Assembly: GCA_905212085.1 (NCBI GenBank)
Contig: CAJMDF010000011.1
Location: forward strand, 1-50,900
Reading direction: 5' to 3'
DNA: 50,900 bases
Source of the DNA: an uncultured Clostridium sp.
GTDB lineage: Bacteria > Cyanobacteriota > Vampirovibrionia > Gastranaerophilales > Gastranaerophilaceae
In this document: one piece after another, positions 32,100-40,168 of the stretch
How the letters are laid out: the number at the start of each line of letters is the position of its first letter
Position numbering within the stretch: the first letter of the stretch is position 1
Translations under genes and position numbers: made by a program
Notes under the pieces: generated by a model
Seen by the model: the letters and a program-made list of their open reading frames with translations, nothing else
Told to the model about the DNA's origin: nothing
The model's database searches: none

Positions 32100-32170
32100 G
32101 GAGATAAAGTGATACTTGATTTTTTCAAAATAGAGAATGTTGATATCTGTTTTGAGTCAAATCTTTCCAT
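32069..32170 (-). CDS. 33-codon open frame leading into the G10 tract (copy B)
   Basis: ATG at 32170 with AAAGGAG 5 nt upstream; it differs from copy A at codon 2 (Glu for Lys). It stops right after the G run, as in copy A. Confidence 0.6.
   Translation of the reverse strand: MERFDSKQISTFSILKKSSITLSPCALFGGGAI
32077..32086 (-). repeat. G10 homopolymer, copy B
   Basis: Ten G on the coding strand, same position in the cassette and same length as in copy A. Confidence 0.9.
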
Positions 32171-32198
32171 TACTGCTCCTTTCTTATAAAAAACGATC

Positions 32199-32239
32199 TG
32201 TTATATATAAATTATAACAGACCATTTTTATAATTTCAA
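32199..32239 (-). promoter_or_regulatory. Promoter and inverted repeat of pilin gene B
   Basis: Minus strand TTGAAA (32239-32234), 17-bp spacer, TATAAT (32216-32211); TGTTATA-N7-TATAACA at 32199-32219 overlaps the -10 box as in copy A. Confidence 0.65.
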
Positions 32240-32252
32240 GATTTATAAAATC

Positions 32253-32786
32253 TTACCAATCAGAAGATACAGTAACTTCATCTTCATCTTGCAATGCCGA
32301 CAAATCTCTATGACTTGTTGAATCAAAATCTTCTGGCAACATATCATCATCAGGCCATACAGTATCTTCATCATAACGGCTTGCATGAAGGTTTACTGAT
32401 GATGTTAAATCTGAATTTGATAAATCAGTTTCTGACAAAATACATCCTGCCATATCTGCATCAGAAAAATTACAATATGTCATTTCTGCATAGCTGCAAT
32501 CGGCACCTGTTAATAAAGCATCCGTAAAATCGCATTCCAAAACTCTTGCACGAGTAAAATCAACTGATGTTAAATCGGTATTGCTAAAATTTACAAAAGA
32601 AAGATTGCAATCTGCAAAAGAACTTGAATTCAAGTCAACATCTGAAAAATCTATTTCTGAAAGGTTTATATTTGAAAAATCAACTTCAGATAAATCAACT
32701 TCTTCTTGTTCTGCTTTCCATTCATTAAATTTTTCGGGGTTTTTTCTTAGTAATTCGACTAATTCTTCTTTTGTATAATCTATCAT
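32253..32786 (-). CDS. Pentapeptide-repeat protein
   Basis: A 177-residue protein. After an N-terminal helix (EELVELLRKNPEKFNEWKAE) there are about 15-18 consecutive pentapeptides of the A(D/N)Lxx type in a Ser/Asp-rich form (VDFSNINLSEIDFSDVDLNS and on to about residue 135), which fold as a right-handed quadrilateral beta-helix. The acidic C terminus has no repeat. The family includes gyrase-protecting proteins and scaffolds; the Ser/Asp bias gives no specific function. AAGGAG lies 6 nt upstream. It follows the second response-regulator gene in the same direction. Confidence 0.88.
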   Translation of the reverse strand: MIDYTKEELVELLRKNPEKFNEWKAEQEEVDLSEVDFSNINLSEIDFSDVDLNSSSFADCNLSFVNFSNTDLTSVDFTRARVLECDFTDALLTGADCSYAEMTYCNFSDADMAGCILSETDLSNSDLTSSVNLHASRYDEDTVWPDDDMLPEDFDSTSHRDLSALQDEDEVTVSSDW

Positions 32787-32811
32787 CTTATCTCCTTATA
32801 TAATTCATATA

Positions 32812-33432
32812 TTAATTTTTTACAAGATCAGCTTGCATTGCAAGCAATACTGCTTGAGTTCTGTTAGCTACCTTTAGTTTTTTGAAAATACTGTTTAAAT
32901 GAGTTTTCACCGTAACTTCTTTCACAAACATTTTATCTGCAATCTGTTTATTACTTTCCCCTTTTGCGACCATTTGTAACACTTCTTTTTCTTTTGAAGT
33001 TAAAAGATCAACGATGACTTGAGTTTGCGTAACATCTTGAGATAATTCTCTTTGACGAATAGAACGTCTTAGCACTGCTTCCATTCTTGCTAAAAGATTT
33101 GGAAGTACAAAAGGCTTTACAATATAATCGTCAGCACCGATTTTTAAGCCTGTAACCATTTTCTGGTCTTCATTAACTGCTGTAAGCATTATTACAGGTA
33201 AATGTTTTGTTTTTTCATTTTTACGGATAGCTTTTAATGTATCCCATCCGTTCATATTAGGCATCATAACATCAAGAAGTACAATGTCAAATTTGTTACT
33301 TGCATTTGCAAGTTCTTTCAATGCCTGAACTCCATCAAGTGCAACTGTCACTTCATACCCGTAAAAAGGCAGAGCATCTTTTAAGTATTTGGAATTGTCA
33401 TCAACCAAAAGAACTTTTGTCAATTCTGACAT
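32812..33432 (-). CDS. Response regulator, receiver plus LuxR-type HTH (second of pair)
   Basis: A 206-residue protein. The receiver domain (about 5-120) has the acidic pair VDDN, phospho-acceptor in IVLLDVMMPNMNG, a Thr in IMLTAVNE and Lys in DYIVKPF; all catalytic positions are present. The output domain (about 142-205) is LuxR/NarL HTH (LTSKEKEVLQMVAKGESNKQ). The DYIVKPF receiver is closer to OmpR-type receivers than usual for NarL. Upstream is a second regulator of similar layout. No histidine kinase gene is in the window. AAGGA lies 9 nt upstream. Confidence 0.92.
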   Translation of the reverse strand: MSELTKVLLVDDNSKYLKDALPFYGYEVTVALDGVQALKELANASNKFDIVLLDVMMPNMNGWDTLKAIRKNEKTKHLPVIMLTAVNEDQKMVTGLKIGADDYIVKPFVLPNLLARMEAVLRRSIRQRELSQDVTQTQVIVDLLTSKEKEVLQMVAKGESNKQIADKMFVKEVTVKTHLNSIFKKLKVANRTQAVLLAMQADLVKN

Positions 33433-33456
33433 CTGTTATAATCCTTTTATTTTTAT

Positions 33457-34104
33457 CTATACAATATTGTGTTTTAGGGCTTTTAATGCAGCTTGTAACC
33501 TGTCATCTACTTCTAATTTTTGCAAAATATTTGCAACGTGAGCTTTTGTAGTATTTATACTTATCACAAGAATTTGAGCAATTTCCATATTGCTGTATCC
33601 TTCTGTCATAAGTTTTAAAATTTGAGCTTCACGAGAGGTTAAATCGTAATCTTTTCTGTTATTGTCATTATCAAAAGACGGAGAATTTGTCGTAGCCTTT
33701 AATACAATATGTGCAATGCTCGGATCAAACCAAGCTGCACCATCTGCTACAGAACGTACAACTTCGACAAGTCTTTGAGGATTAATTTCTTTCGAACAGT
33801 ATGCATTAGCTCCTGCTTTCAAACTGTTTAAGACTTCTTTTTCATCATTATGAGATGTTAATATTATAATTTTAACATCTTTATTTGAAGAACGAATTTG
33901 TTTCGTAGCTTCAATACCATTCATATTAGGCAAGCCTAAATCCATGATAATAATATCAATTTTATTATTATTAAATATTTGAATCGCATTCTCAGCAGAA
34001 TCAGCTTCATAGATATTTTCAATAAAATCTACGCCTTCAAAAGTCGTTTTTAATCCAAATCTTGTCAATTCATGGTCTTCTACTATCAGAATGTTTTGTT
34101 TCAT
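33457..34104 (-). CDS. NarL-type response regulator (first of pair)
   Basis: A 215-residue protein. The receiver (about 3-120) has VEDHE, phospho-acceptor Asp in IDIIIMDLGLPNMNG, Thr in IILTSHND and a Lys in YCSKEI. The C-terminal LuxR HTH has LTSREAQILKLMTEGYSNME, then KAHVANILQKLEVDDRLQA. Start overlaps the stop of the TPR gene as ATGA. AGAGGA lies 7 nt upstream. The kinase partner is not nearby. Confidence 0.93.
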   Translation of the reverse strand: MKQNILIVEDHELTRFGLKTTFEGVDFIENIYEADSAENAIQIFNNNKIDIIIMDLGLPNMNGIEATKQIRSSNKDVKIIILTSHNDEKEVLNSLKAGANAYCSKEINPQRLVEVVRSVADGAAWFDPSIAHIVLKATTNSPSFDNDNNRKDYDLTSREAQILKLMTEGYSNMEIAQILVISINTTKAHVANILQKLEVDDRLQAALKALKHNIV

Positions 34105-35636
34105 ATATTTAATTCCTCTTTTGCCGGTACATAATCAGGATTTAATGATAACGATTTTTTAAAATATTTTTCTGCTATTTGTTTCATTCCCTGATTTTTT
34201 GCAATCAATCCTTGATAATAATAATATCTAAAATCTTTTTCGTCAATATAATTTGCAACACCTAAATAATTCTTAGCTTCTGAATAATTTTGACGTTCAA
34301 TTGCTACACGCCCTAAATCTATCCATGCATCTTTATAGTCTGCGTTTATAGCAATTGCTTTTTTAAGGTATGCTATTTCTTTTGATTTATCAGTAAGAGC
34401 TATTTTATAATATGCAACATAACAGTCTGAATATGTCCTTAAAATTCTTTCATATATTTCTACTGCTTTTTTCTCTTTACCTAATTTTTCATATGTTTGA
34501 GCAACTTTTACTGAACTCATAGAGGAAGTTTTATTATTAGATTCTGCATCCTTATAATATTTTAAAGCTGTTTTATAATCTTTGTTTCTATAACTCAAAT
34601 CACCAAGAACTGAAAGTGACAAATAATTATTGCTATCCAACTTATGAGCTTTTATAGCAGTATCTTGGGCTTTTTCAAAATCATTCATATCAAAATATAC
34701 TCTTGACATAAGAGCATATACATCTTTATTGTTTTTCTTTTTGGTAGTTAAAGCACCTTGTAATGTTCTGATTGATTTTGCAAGTTCTCTTTCATAGTAA
34801 TAATAATACCCTAAATGGTACATTTTTTTAGAATATTCTTTTTCTGATTTGTAAAGCACATACTGCTCTAATGAATTTACTTTTCGAATAAAATCAGTAG
34901 AATACAATTTTTGAGATCTGATATATTCAATCATTTTTAAAGCATTTTTAGGTTTTTTACCTTGTGACAAAATTTCAGCTTTTAACTTTTTATAATTCAA
35001 GTTTTGGGCATTCATTTTAATTGCATTATCAATATATGTATTTGCATTAATTATATCATTTGATTTTAAATATCCTAAAGCTGCAATATAGTTAGCATAA
35101 TCTGATTGAGACAATAATGTAGTATTTTTAACAAGCTCAGCAGTAGCCTCTTTGCTTTGATCATTATAAATGATATTTGAAAATACCTCGCCTAAATATA
35201 TTTCATCATCAACCCTTAATTTTTTAGACGGGAAATAATACACATTTATATCACCAATTAAAAAATCAGATAATTCTTTATCATCAATTTTAGAAGCTGC
35301 AAGACTTGATAAATTAAAGAAACCGATGTCTGCCATATTTTCAGCCATTTTCATATAAGCATAATCGTTATTATCCATTGTTTCAATTAAATTTTTAAAA
35401 TCCATATAAGCAGATTTTACATTACTTTGCATAAATCTATCAAAAGCAATCACATATTGGTTATGCACGCTGTTATGAGTAAGAGTAGCTTTTTTTATAG
35501 GTAAAGCAATAGTATTAACTTGCATTGGCAGCGGAGAAAGAGGGTTTGCAGGTTGAATAGCATCATACCCGTCTTGAGCGAATGCACAAGTCGCGGTAAA
35601 TGCAGTTATGGTAAGTATACATAACAATTTTTGCAT
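34101..35636 (-). CDS. Exported TPR protein
   Basis: A 511-residue protein with a signal peptide (MQKLLCILTITAFTATCAFA, cleavage likely after AFA). About eight to ten TPR units fill residues 230-505 (for example ALMSRVYFDMNDFEKAQDTA; ALKYYKDAESNNKTSSM; AYLKKAIAINADYKDAWIDL). The N-terminal part (about 40-200) is helical and less repetitive. It lies in the periplasm if the signal is right, between the HD-GYP gene and two response regulators in one operon. It may sense or scaffold envelope components, but no ligand is indicated. Confidence 0.85.
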   Translation of the reverse strand: MQKLLCILTITAFTATCAFAQDGYDAIQPANPLSPLPMQVNTIALPIKKATLTHNSVHNQYVIAFDRFMQSNVKSAYMDFKNLIETMDNNDYAYMKMAENMADIGFFNLSSLAASKIDDKELSDFLIGDINVYYFPSKKLRVDDEIYLGEVFSNIIYNDQSKEATAELVKNTTLLSQSDYANYIAALGYLKSNDIINANTYIDNAIKMNAQNLNYKKLKAEILSQGKKPKNALKMIEYIRSQKLYSTDFIRKVNSLEQYVLYKSEKEYSKKMYHLGYYYYYERELAKSIRTLQGALTTKKKNNKDVYALMSRVYFDMNDFEKAQDTAIKAHKLDSNNYLSLSVLGDLSYRNKDYKTALKYYKDAESNNKTSSMSSVKVAQTYEKLGKEKKAVEIYERILRTYSDCYVAYYKIALTDKSKEIAYLKKAIAINADYKDAWIDLGRVAIERQNYSEAKNYLGVANYIDEKDFRYYYYQGLIAKNQGMKQIAEKYFKKSLSLNPDYVPAKEELNI

Positions 35637-35642
35637 AAAAAA

Positions 35643-37358
35643 TTAACAACCCTCTCTTTTATTTATATTCCCTGAATAATAAAAATTAAACAAGTCTGCT
35701 ACATGTCTTTGCTCATCTGTTACATTTTCACCAATTATGAAATTCCTAATATCAAGTAAATTATAATGGCTTAAAAGTTCACAATCCTCATCTTTGAAAC
35801 AACTGTGATTTTCTGTTAAAAATACTCTTATAATTTTATCAACAGATATTTTTAAAAATATATCGACCAAATTCCCGTCAAAATGTTTATTTTTACCTGA
35901 CAATAAAATATCAATAACATTTTGAATAGGCATCTTATCACGATAATGACGTCTTGAGGTAATAGCATCGAACACATCTGCAACAGCTAAAATTCGTCCG
36001 CCATAAGGAATATTTTCTCCGCTTAAATGCCTGTAATATCCTGAACCGTCATATTTTTCATGATGAGAGCAAGCTATTTCCGTAATTGTTTTAAAATCCT
36101 CAGACATATGAATTTTTTCCAAAATATCATGAGTAATTCTTACATGCTCTTGAATATGTTTGTATTCTTCATCTGTAAGCTTACCTTCTTTTTGCAAAAC
36201 AGAATCACGAATTCCTATTTTACCTATATCATGTAAAATAGCAGCTTTTTCAACTAATTCTTTAAATTTTTCATCACAACCTAAAGCGTCCACAAGCAAC
36301 ATTGCATAGAGTTTAACTCTGCTTGAATGACCTGCAGTAATCTTATCTCTGGCATCAATTGAGGTTGCTAATGTATCAATAAAACTTTCAAACAGTTCTT
36401 TTTGTTCTTTGTATAATTCTTTTTGCTGTTCGAATAATTGAGCATTTTCCAATGCAATAGATGCACTGCCTCCTATTGCAGCCAGTAAATCCTCATCACC
36501 TTTTGTAAATACACCGCTTAACTTATTCAAGACCTGAAAAGCACCGATAATTTCCTGATTGTTATTTTTAATCGGCATACACAAAATAGTTTTTGTACGA
36601 TAGCCTGTTTCTTTGTCAATATCCGGATTAAATCTGGAATCATTATAAGCATCTGGAATATTTAAAGGTTCTCCTGTCTTAACAACATAACCTGCCAATC
36701 CCTTATCTGCAGGAAATCTTATCTCCTGACTGTCCATTCCTAAAGCAACTTTACTCCAAAGCTCGTTTTTTTCTTTGTCGTACATAAACACTGTACATCT
36801 GTCTGCTTGGATGGCAATTTTAGTTTCCTCTGCAATAACTTTTAACAAAACATCTATGTCAGTGACCGCAGTAATAGAACGGCCGATTTTTACAAGTGAT
36901 ACCAATGGATCACTTTTTATAGGTAATGTAAAATCAAGACCGTTTCTGATTTGTTTTATTCTGGTTAATACATAACCGATAATAGACAGTTCATCTTCTG
37001 AATTTACGGCAATATTTTTAGCGTTCTCAAAATGAATTAATGCAACATCTCTCATACCCTCACCAAAACAAATTGTTCCTTGAGCATATTCATAAACGAT
37101 TTTGGCAGTATTACTCTTCGCATATTCTGCCATATATTTAGCATCATTAAGAGTTTTTAAAGAGTCGTTATAATTATTTTTATCAAGTAAATACTTTGAT
37201 AATCCTAAAAGACTGAGTGCTATAGATATTTTATCTACAGCATTTTCTTTATTTGCAGCTCTTTCTATTTTAGAAAATAAACCGATTGCACCATCATAAT
37301 CCTTATCTTCAAGCTGCATCAAACCTTTTTTAATACTATTCAAGTCACACTTAACCAT
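35643..37358 (-). CDS. GAF and HD-GYP domain protein (probable cyclic-di-GMP phosphodiesterase)
   Basis: A 571-residue cytoplasmic protein. Residues about 1-150 are helical and TPR-like, about 165-310 a GAF domain (ADRCTVFMYDKEKNELWSKV; GLAGYVVKTGEPLNIPDAY), then a coiled segment and an HD-GYP domain (about 335-500) with ILHDIGKIG and ACSHHEKYDGSGYY. The third residue of the GYP triad is Tyr, not Pro; the metal-binding His/Asp residues look intact, so activity is plausible but not certain. It is the first gene of the operon with the TPR protein and response regulators. The ribosome-binding site is weak (GAGAAAA). Confidence 0.88.
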   Translation of the reverse strand: MVKCDLNSIKKGLMQLEDKDYDGAIGLFSKIERAANKENAVDKISIALSLLGLSKYLLDKNNYNDSLKTLNDAKYMAEYAKSNTAKIVYEYAQGTICFGEGMRDVALIHFENAKNIAVNSEDELSIIGYVLTRIKQIRNGLDFTLPIKSDPLVSLVKIGRSITAVTDIDVLLKVIAEETKIAIQADRCTVFMYDKEKNELWSKVALGMDSQEIRFPADKGLAGYVVKTGEPLNIPDAYNDSRFNPDIDKETGYRTKTILCMPIKNNNQEIIGAFQVLNKLSGVFTKGDEDLLAAIGGSASIALENAQLFEQQKELYKEQKELFESFIDTLATSIDARDKITAGHSSRVKLYAMLLVDALGCDEKFKELVEKAAILHDIGKIGIRDSVLQKEGKLTDEEYKHIQEHVRITHDILEKIHMSEDFKTITEIACSHHEKYDGSGYYRHLSGENIPYGGRILAVADVFDAITSRRHYRDKMPIQNVIDILLSGKNKHFDGNLVDIFLKISVDKIIRVFLTENHSCFKDEDCELLSHYNLLDIRNFIIGENVTDEQRHVADLFNFYYSGNINKREGC

Positions 37359-37458
37359 CTTTTTGTTTTCTCAATCCATATAAAACTTTTTACAACTGTA
37401 TGTTTTTATTGTACAATATTTTTGAGAATATTACAAATTTTTTTTTAATGGAGCTTGT

Positions 37459-38145
37459 ATGGAAAAAATTTCAATTTTAATACCTGTATATAATGAAGTA
37501 AACACTTTGGATAAAATTTTAGAAAAAGTTGAAAAAGCAAACTTTTGCGGACTGCAAAAAGAAATTATTTTAATAGATGACTACTCAACAGATGGCACAA
37601 AAGAATTATACTTGAAATATCCGTACAAAGTTCTTTATCACGAATACAATCAAGGCAAAGGCGCAGCTCTCAGAACAGGGTTTAAGGAAGCAACAGGAGA
37701 TATTATAGTAATTCAAGACGCGGATTTGGAATATGATCCTGTGGATTATGAACCTTTAGTTAAACTAATTTTAGACGGGAAAGCTGATGTATGCTATGGA
37801 TCAAGACTATCAGGCGGAAAACCTTCAAGATCATTTATGTTCCATCACTTACTTGGCAACAAATTCCTTTCCCTACTTACAAATGTTTTATATGGCTCAA
37901 CTTTGACTGATATGGAAACTTGTTACAAAGCATTCAAAGCTGATTTTATAAAAGGAATTGAAATTAAATCAAACAGATTTGATTTTGAACCTGAAATTAC
38001 AGCTAAAGTTTTAAAAAGAGGTGCAAGATTATATGAACTTCCTGTTTCATACTATGGAAGAGAATTTGCAGAAGGCAAAAAAATAACTTGGAAAGACGGA
38101 ATTCATGCAATAATTGCACTTATTAAATTCAGATTTGTAGATTAA
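37459..38145 (+). CDS. Family 2 glycosyltransferase, DPM1/polyprenyl-phosphate type
   Basis: A 228-residue protein. ISILIPVYNEVNTLDKIL opens a GT-A fold; DDYSTDGTKELY and QDADLEYDP give the conserved Asp motifs, and RFDFEPEITAKVLKRGARLY is the usual acceptor-side segment. It has no C-terminal membrane helices, so it is the soluble DPM1-like form that makes a polyprenyl-phosphate sugar at the inner membrane face. GGAG lies about 8 nt upstream. It precedes the M48-like gene by 32 bp. Confidence 0.92.
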   Translation: MEKISILIPVYNEVNTLDKILEKVEKANFCGLQKEIILIDDYSTDGTKELYLKYPYKVLYHEYNQGKGAALRTGFKEATGDIIVIQDADLEYDPVDYEPLVKLILDGKADVCYGSRLSGGKPSRSFMFHHLLGNKFLSLLTNVLYGSTLTDMETCYKAFKADFIKGIEIKSNRFDFEPEITAKVLKRGARLYELPVSYYGREFAEGKKITWKDGIHAIIALIKFRFVD

Positions 38146-38177
38146 AAATCGGTAATCTCAAAACCAAAGGGGGTAAA

Positions 38178-39014
38178 ATGAAAAAGATTTTATTATCACT
38201 ATTTTTGGCAGCATCACTTGCAGTACCATCATTTGCTGCAACTTGGAGTGCTGTAGATAGAGTATCTACAGTTGGACAACAAGTTTTATCAAAAAACAGC
38301 CTGCCTACAAACACTAAATTTGTAGTTACAGAAACTGAAGTTGCAAATAGCACTTCTAACGCTAACAATGAATTGTATATTAACAAAACAAATTTAAGTT
38401 ACACAGGTAATGACAATGAAGTAGCAGCAGTAATCTCTCAAGAAATCGGAGCTTTAATTAATGCAAATGCTTCTAAGAAAAAATTAGTTTCAAACCTTAC
38501 CTCAGCAATTGCCGGAAGTTTTATTGACACATCTTTAGAAACGACAGCACTTGCTGCAAATGAATTTACACTTAACAACATGTCTGAAAAAGACCAAATG
38601 AATGCTGATATTACAGGTGTAGATTTAATGATTCAAGCAGGATATAACCCATTAGCTATGATTGTTGTATTAGGTAAAATGCCAGGGTCTACAATGGATT
38701 TATTAAAAAGTCAACCAAACAACTTTAAAAGAACAATGTATATCTATGATTACCTTGCATACAACTATCCTTCAAAAGTAAAAGCAGGGTACAATTGTCA
38801 AGAATACAAAAATTTCTTAGCATACATCCAACCAACAATTGATGAACGCAATGCTGATAAAAAGAAATTAGAAAAATTCAACAAAGAACAAGCTAAATTA
38901 AAAAAAGAAAGAGCAAAACAAATTGCTAAATACAAAGCAACAGGCGGATTAAACGGATGGGATGCATCTTATACGATATTAAAAAATCTGTCAGAAAATG
39001 CAGAAACAAAATAA
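38178..39014 (+). CDS. Exported M48-peptidase-like protein lacking zinc ligands
   Basis: A 278-residue protein with a signal peptide (cleavage likely at SFA|AT). The layout follows BepA/M48 peptidases: NELYINKTNLSY, then EVAAVISQEIGALINA, then MSEKDQMNADITGVDLMIQA and GYNPLAM. At the HExxH site the sequence is Q88-E-I-G-A92, and the third ligand Glu of the ExxAD motif is Gln 140. All three zinc ligands are therefore lost while the fold-level pattern is kept; it is probably a pseudo-peptidase with a chaperone or adaptor role. The C terminus is a Lys-rich helix. GGGGG lies 4 nt upstream. It ends at a strong terminator. Confidence 0.8.
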   Translation: MKKILLSLFLAASLAVPSFAATWSAVDRVSTVGQQVLSKNSLPTNTKFVVTETEVANSTSNANNELYINKTNLSYTGNDNEVAAVISQEIGALINANASKKKLVSNLTSAIAGSFIDTSLETTALAANEFTLNNMSEKDQMNADITGVDLMIQAGYNPLAMIVVLGKMPGSTMDLLKSQPNNFKRTMYIYDYLAYNYPSKVKAGYNCQEYKNFLAYIQPTIDERNADKKKLEKFNKEQAKLKKERAKQIAKYKATGGLNGWDASYTILKNLSENAETK

Positions 39015-39020
39015 CACAAT

Positions 39021-39049
39021 AAAAAACCTCCTTAAAAAGGAGGTTTTTT
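39021..39049 (+). terminator. Intrinsic terminator
   Basis: Stem AAAAAACCTCC / GGAGGTTTTTT with a 7-nt loop, 7 nt after the M48-like gene and just before the promoter at 39051. Confidence 0.88.
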
Positions 39050-39050
39050 A

Positions 39051-39079
39051 TTGACAGTATATAAAACGAATGATAAAAT
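39051..39079 (+). promoter_or_regulatory. Consensus promoter of the zinc-ribbon pair
   Basis: A perfect TTGACA (39051-39056), 17-bp spacer, TAAAAT (39074-39079). The start near 39086 shows that an apparent ATG at 39070 is not used; the real start is 39109. Confidence 0.75.
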
Positions 39080-39108
39080 TAACTCACACAAAAATAAAGG
39101 AGCTTTAT

Positions 39109-39627
39109 ATGTCAGATACAATAGAACAAATAGAATGCCCAGCTTGCGGCAAAATAATGCACAAAATCCCGATGAGTGAAAGCGGGACTATGATTGATAT
39201 ATGTTTAGACGGCTGTGGGGGAATTTTCTTCGACGCACAGGAATTAAAACATTTTGATGAACAAGATGAAAATATTGATGAAATAAAAAAAGCAATTGAA
39301 GGAAAAACTTTTAACACAACAGATGAATCTCAGACCAGAATTTGTCCTTTATGCGGAAATAAAATGGTTAAAAATTCTGTTAGCATAAAAAATGAAATCA
39401 TAATTGATGAATGCTATAGTTGCGGATCAAAATTTTTTGATCACGGAGAATTAACAAAAATGCGTGAGCAATACCCTACAGAAGAAGATAGAAGACAGGA
39501 CTTTTTAGCCTCCGCTTACAAGCAATTTGGGAAAGAAATTGACAAACTTGAATTAGAACATAATATACATCTTGCAACTCGTTCTCAATTTTTAAAATTT
39601 ATAGACAAACTATTTATAGGAAGATAA
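39109..39627 (+). CDS. Zinc-ribbon protein with two zf-TFIIB-type domains, copy 1
   Basis: A 172-residue protein. Two zinc ribbons, IECPACGKIM...CLDGCGGIFFDAQEL (about 8-48) and RICPLCGNKM...CYSCGSKFFDHGEL (about 76-116), each end in the F-[FL]-D-x-x-E-[IL] motif of the zf-TFIIB family. A helical tail follows. AAAGGAGC lies 6 nt before the ATG. It is followed 5 nt later by a paralogue of the same design. The family is widespread and of unknown function. Confidence 0.85.
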   Translation: MSDTIEQIECPACGKIMHKIPMSESGTMIDICLDGCGGIFFDAQELKHFDEQDENIDEIKKAIEGKTFNTTDESQTRICPLCGNKMVKNSVSIKNEIIIDECYSCGSKFFDHGELTKMREQYPTEEDRRQDFLASAYKQFGKEIDKLELEHNIHLATRSQFLKFIDKLFIGR

Positions 39628-39631
39628 TAAA

Positions 39632-40168
39632 ATGTCAGACTCTCAACAAGATATTAAATGCCCCGCTTGCGGAAGCGAAATGCAAAAAGTTTTTATTCCA
39701 AACAAAGGAATTAATATCGACATATGCTCTCAAGGTTGTGGCGGTATTTATTTTGATAATAAAGAAATTCAAGAATTTTCATCAGCAGATGCAAACTTAA
39801 CCGATATTACATCTCTATTGGAAAATAAAAATTTCATGCCTGTTGATACAACTCAAACAAGAATTTGTCCTGCTTGTGGGACTCCTATGGCTAAAACTTT
39901 TGCGTTCGGCATAGAAATTGATACCTGCTATAAATGCGGAGGCATTTTTCTTGATTATGGAGAATTTGAAAAAGTCAGAACTCATTTTAAGAAAAAAGAA
40001 AAAATTCAACCTATAAATTTGAATACCAATAATGATATCGATTTAGAAAAATTTTTAAAAGAGGCACAACAAGAAGAATATTGTACCCAAACAGGTCAAG
40101 GAATTACTTCTAATATATTCAGATCATTTTTAGAAGCATTATGCCAAAATGTTTATCATAGATACTAA
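39632..40168 (+). CDS. Zinc-ribbon protein with two zf-TFIIB-type domains, copy 2
   Basis: A 178-residue paralogue of the previous gene with the same two ribbons (IKCPACGSEM...CSQGCGGIYFDNKEI; RICPACGTPM...CYKCGGIFLDYGEF) and a different Asn/Glu-rich tail. Tandem duplication is the simplest origin; the second ribbon is closer to the usual family form than in copy 1. Its 3' end overlaps the convergent phosphohexomutase gene by 30 bp. Confidence 0.85.
   Translation: MSDSQQDIKCPACGSEMQKVFIPNKGINIDICSQGCGGIYFDNKEIQEFSSADANLTDITSLLENKNFMPVDTTQTRICPACGTPMAKTFAFGIEIDTCYKCGGIFLDYGEFEKVRTHFKKKEKIQPINLNTNNDIDLEKFLKEAQQEEYCTQTGQGITSNIFRSFLEALCQNVYHRY

Larger units (their letters stand above)
31921..32219 (-). 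repeat. Duplicated 299-bp pilin front-end cassette, copy B
   Basis: Partner of 30900-31198 at a constant offset of 1021 bp. Both cassettes begin at the -10 box; the -35 boxes outside are separately conserved in sequence but lie in unlike flanks. Confidence 0.9.

Noticed and set aside
39070..39108. Upstream ATG as the start of the first zinc-ribbon gene
   Set aside because: It lies inside the -10 region of a consensus promoter; AAAGGAG sits ahead of the ATG at 39109.
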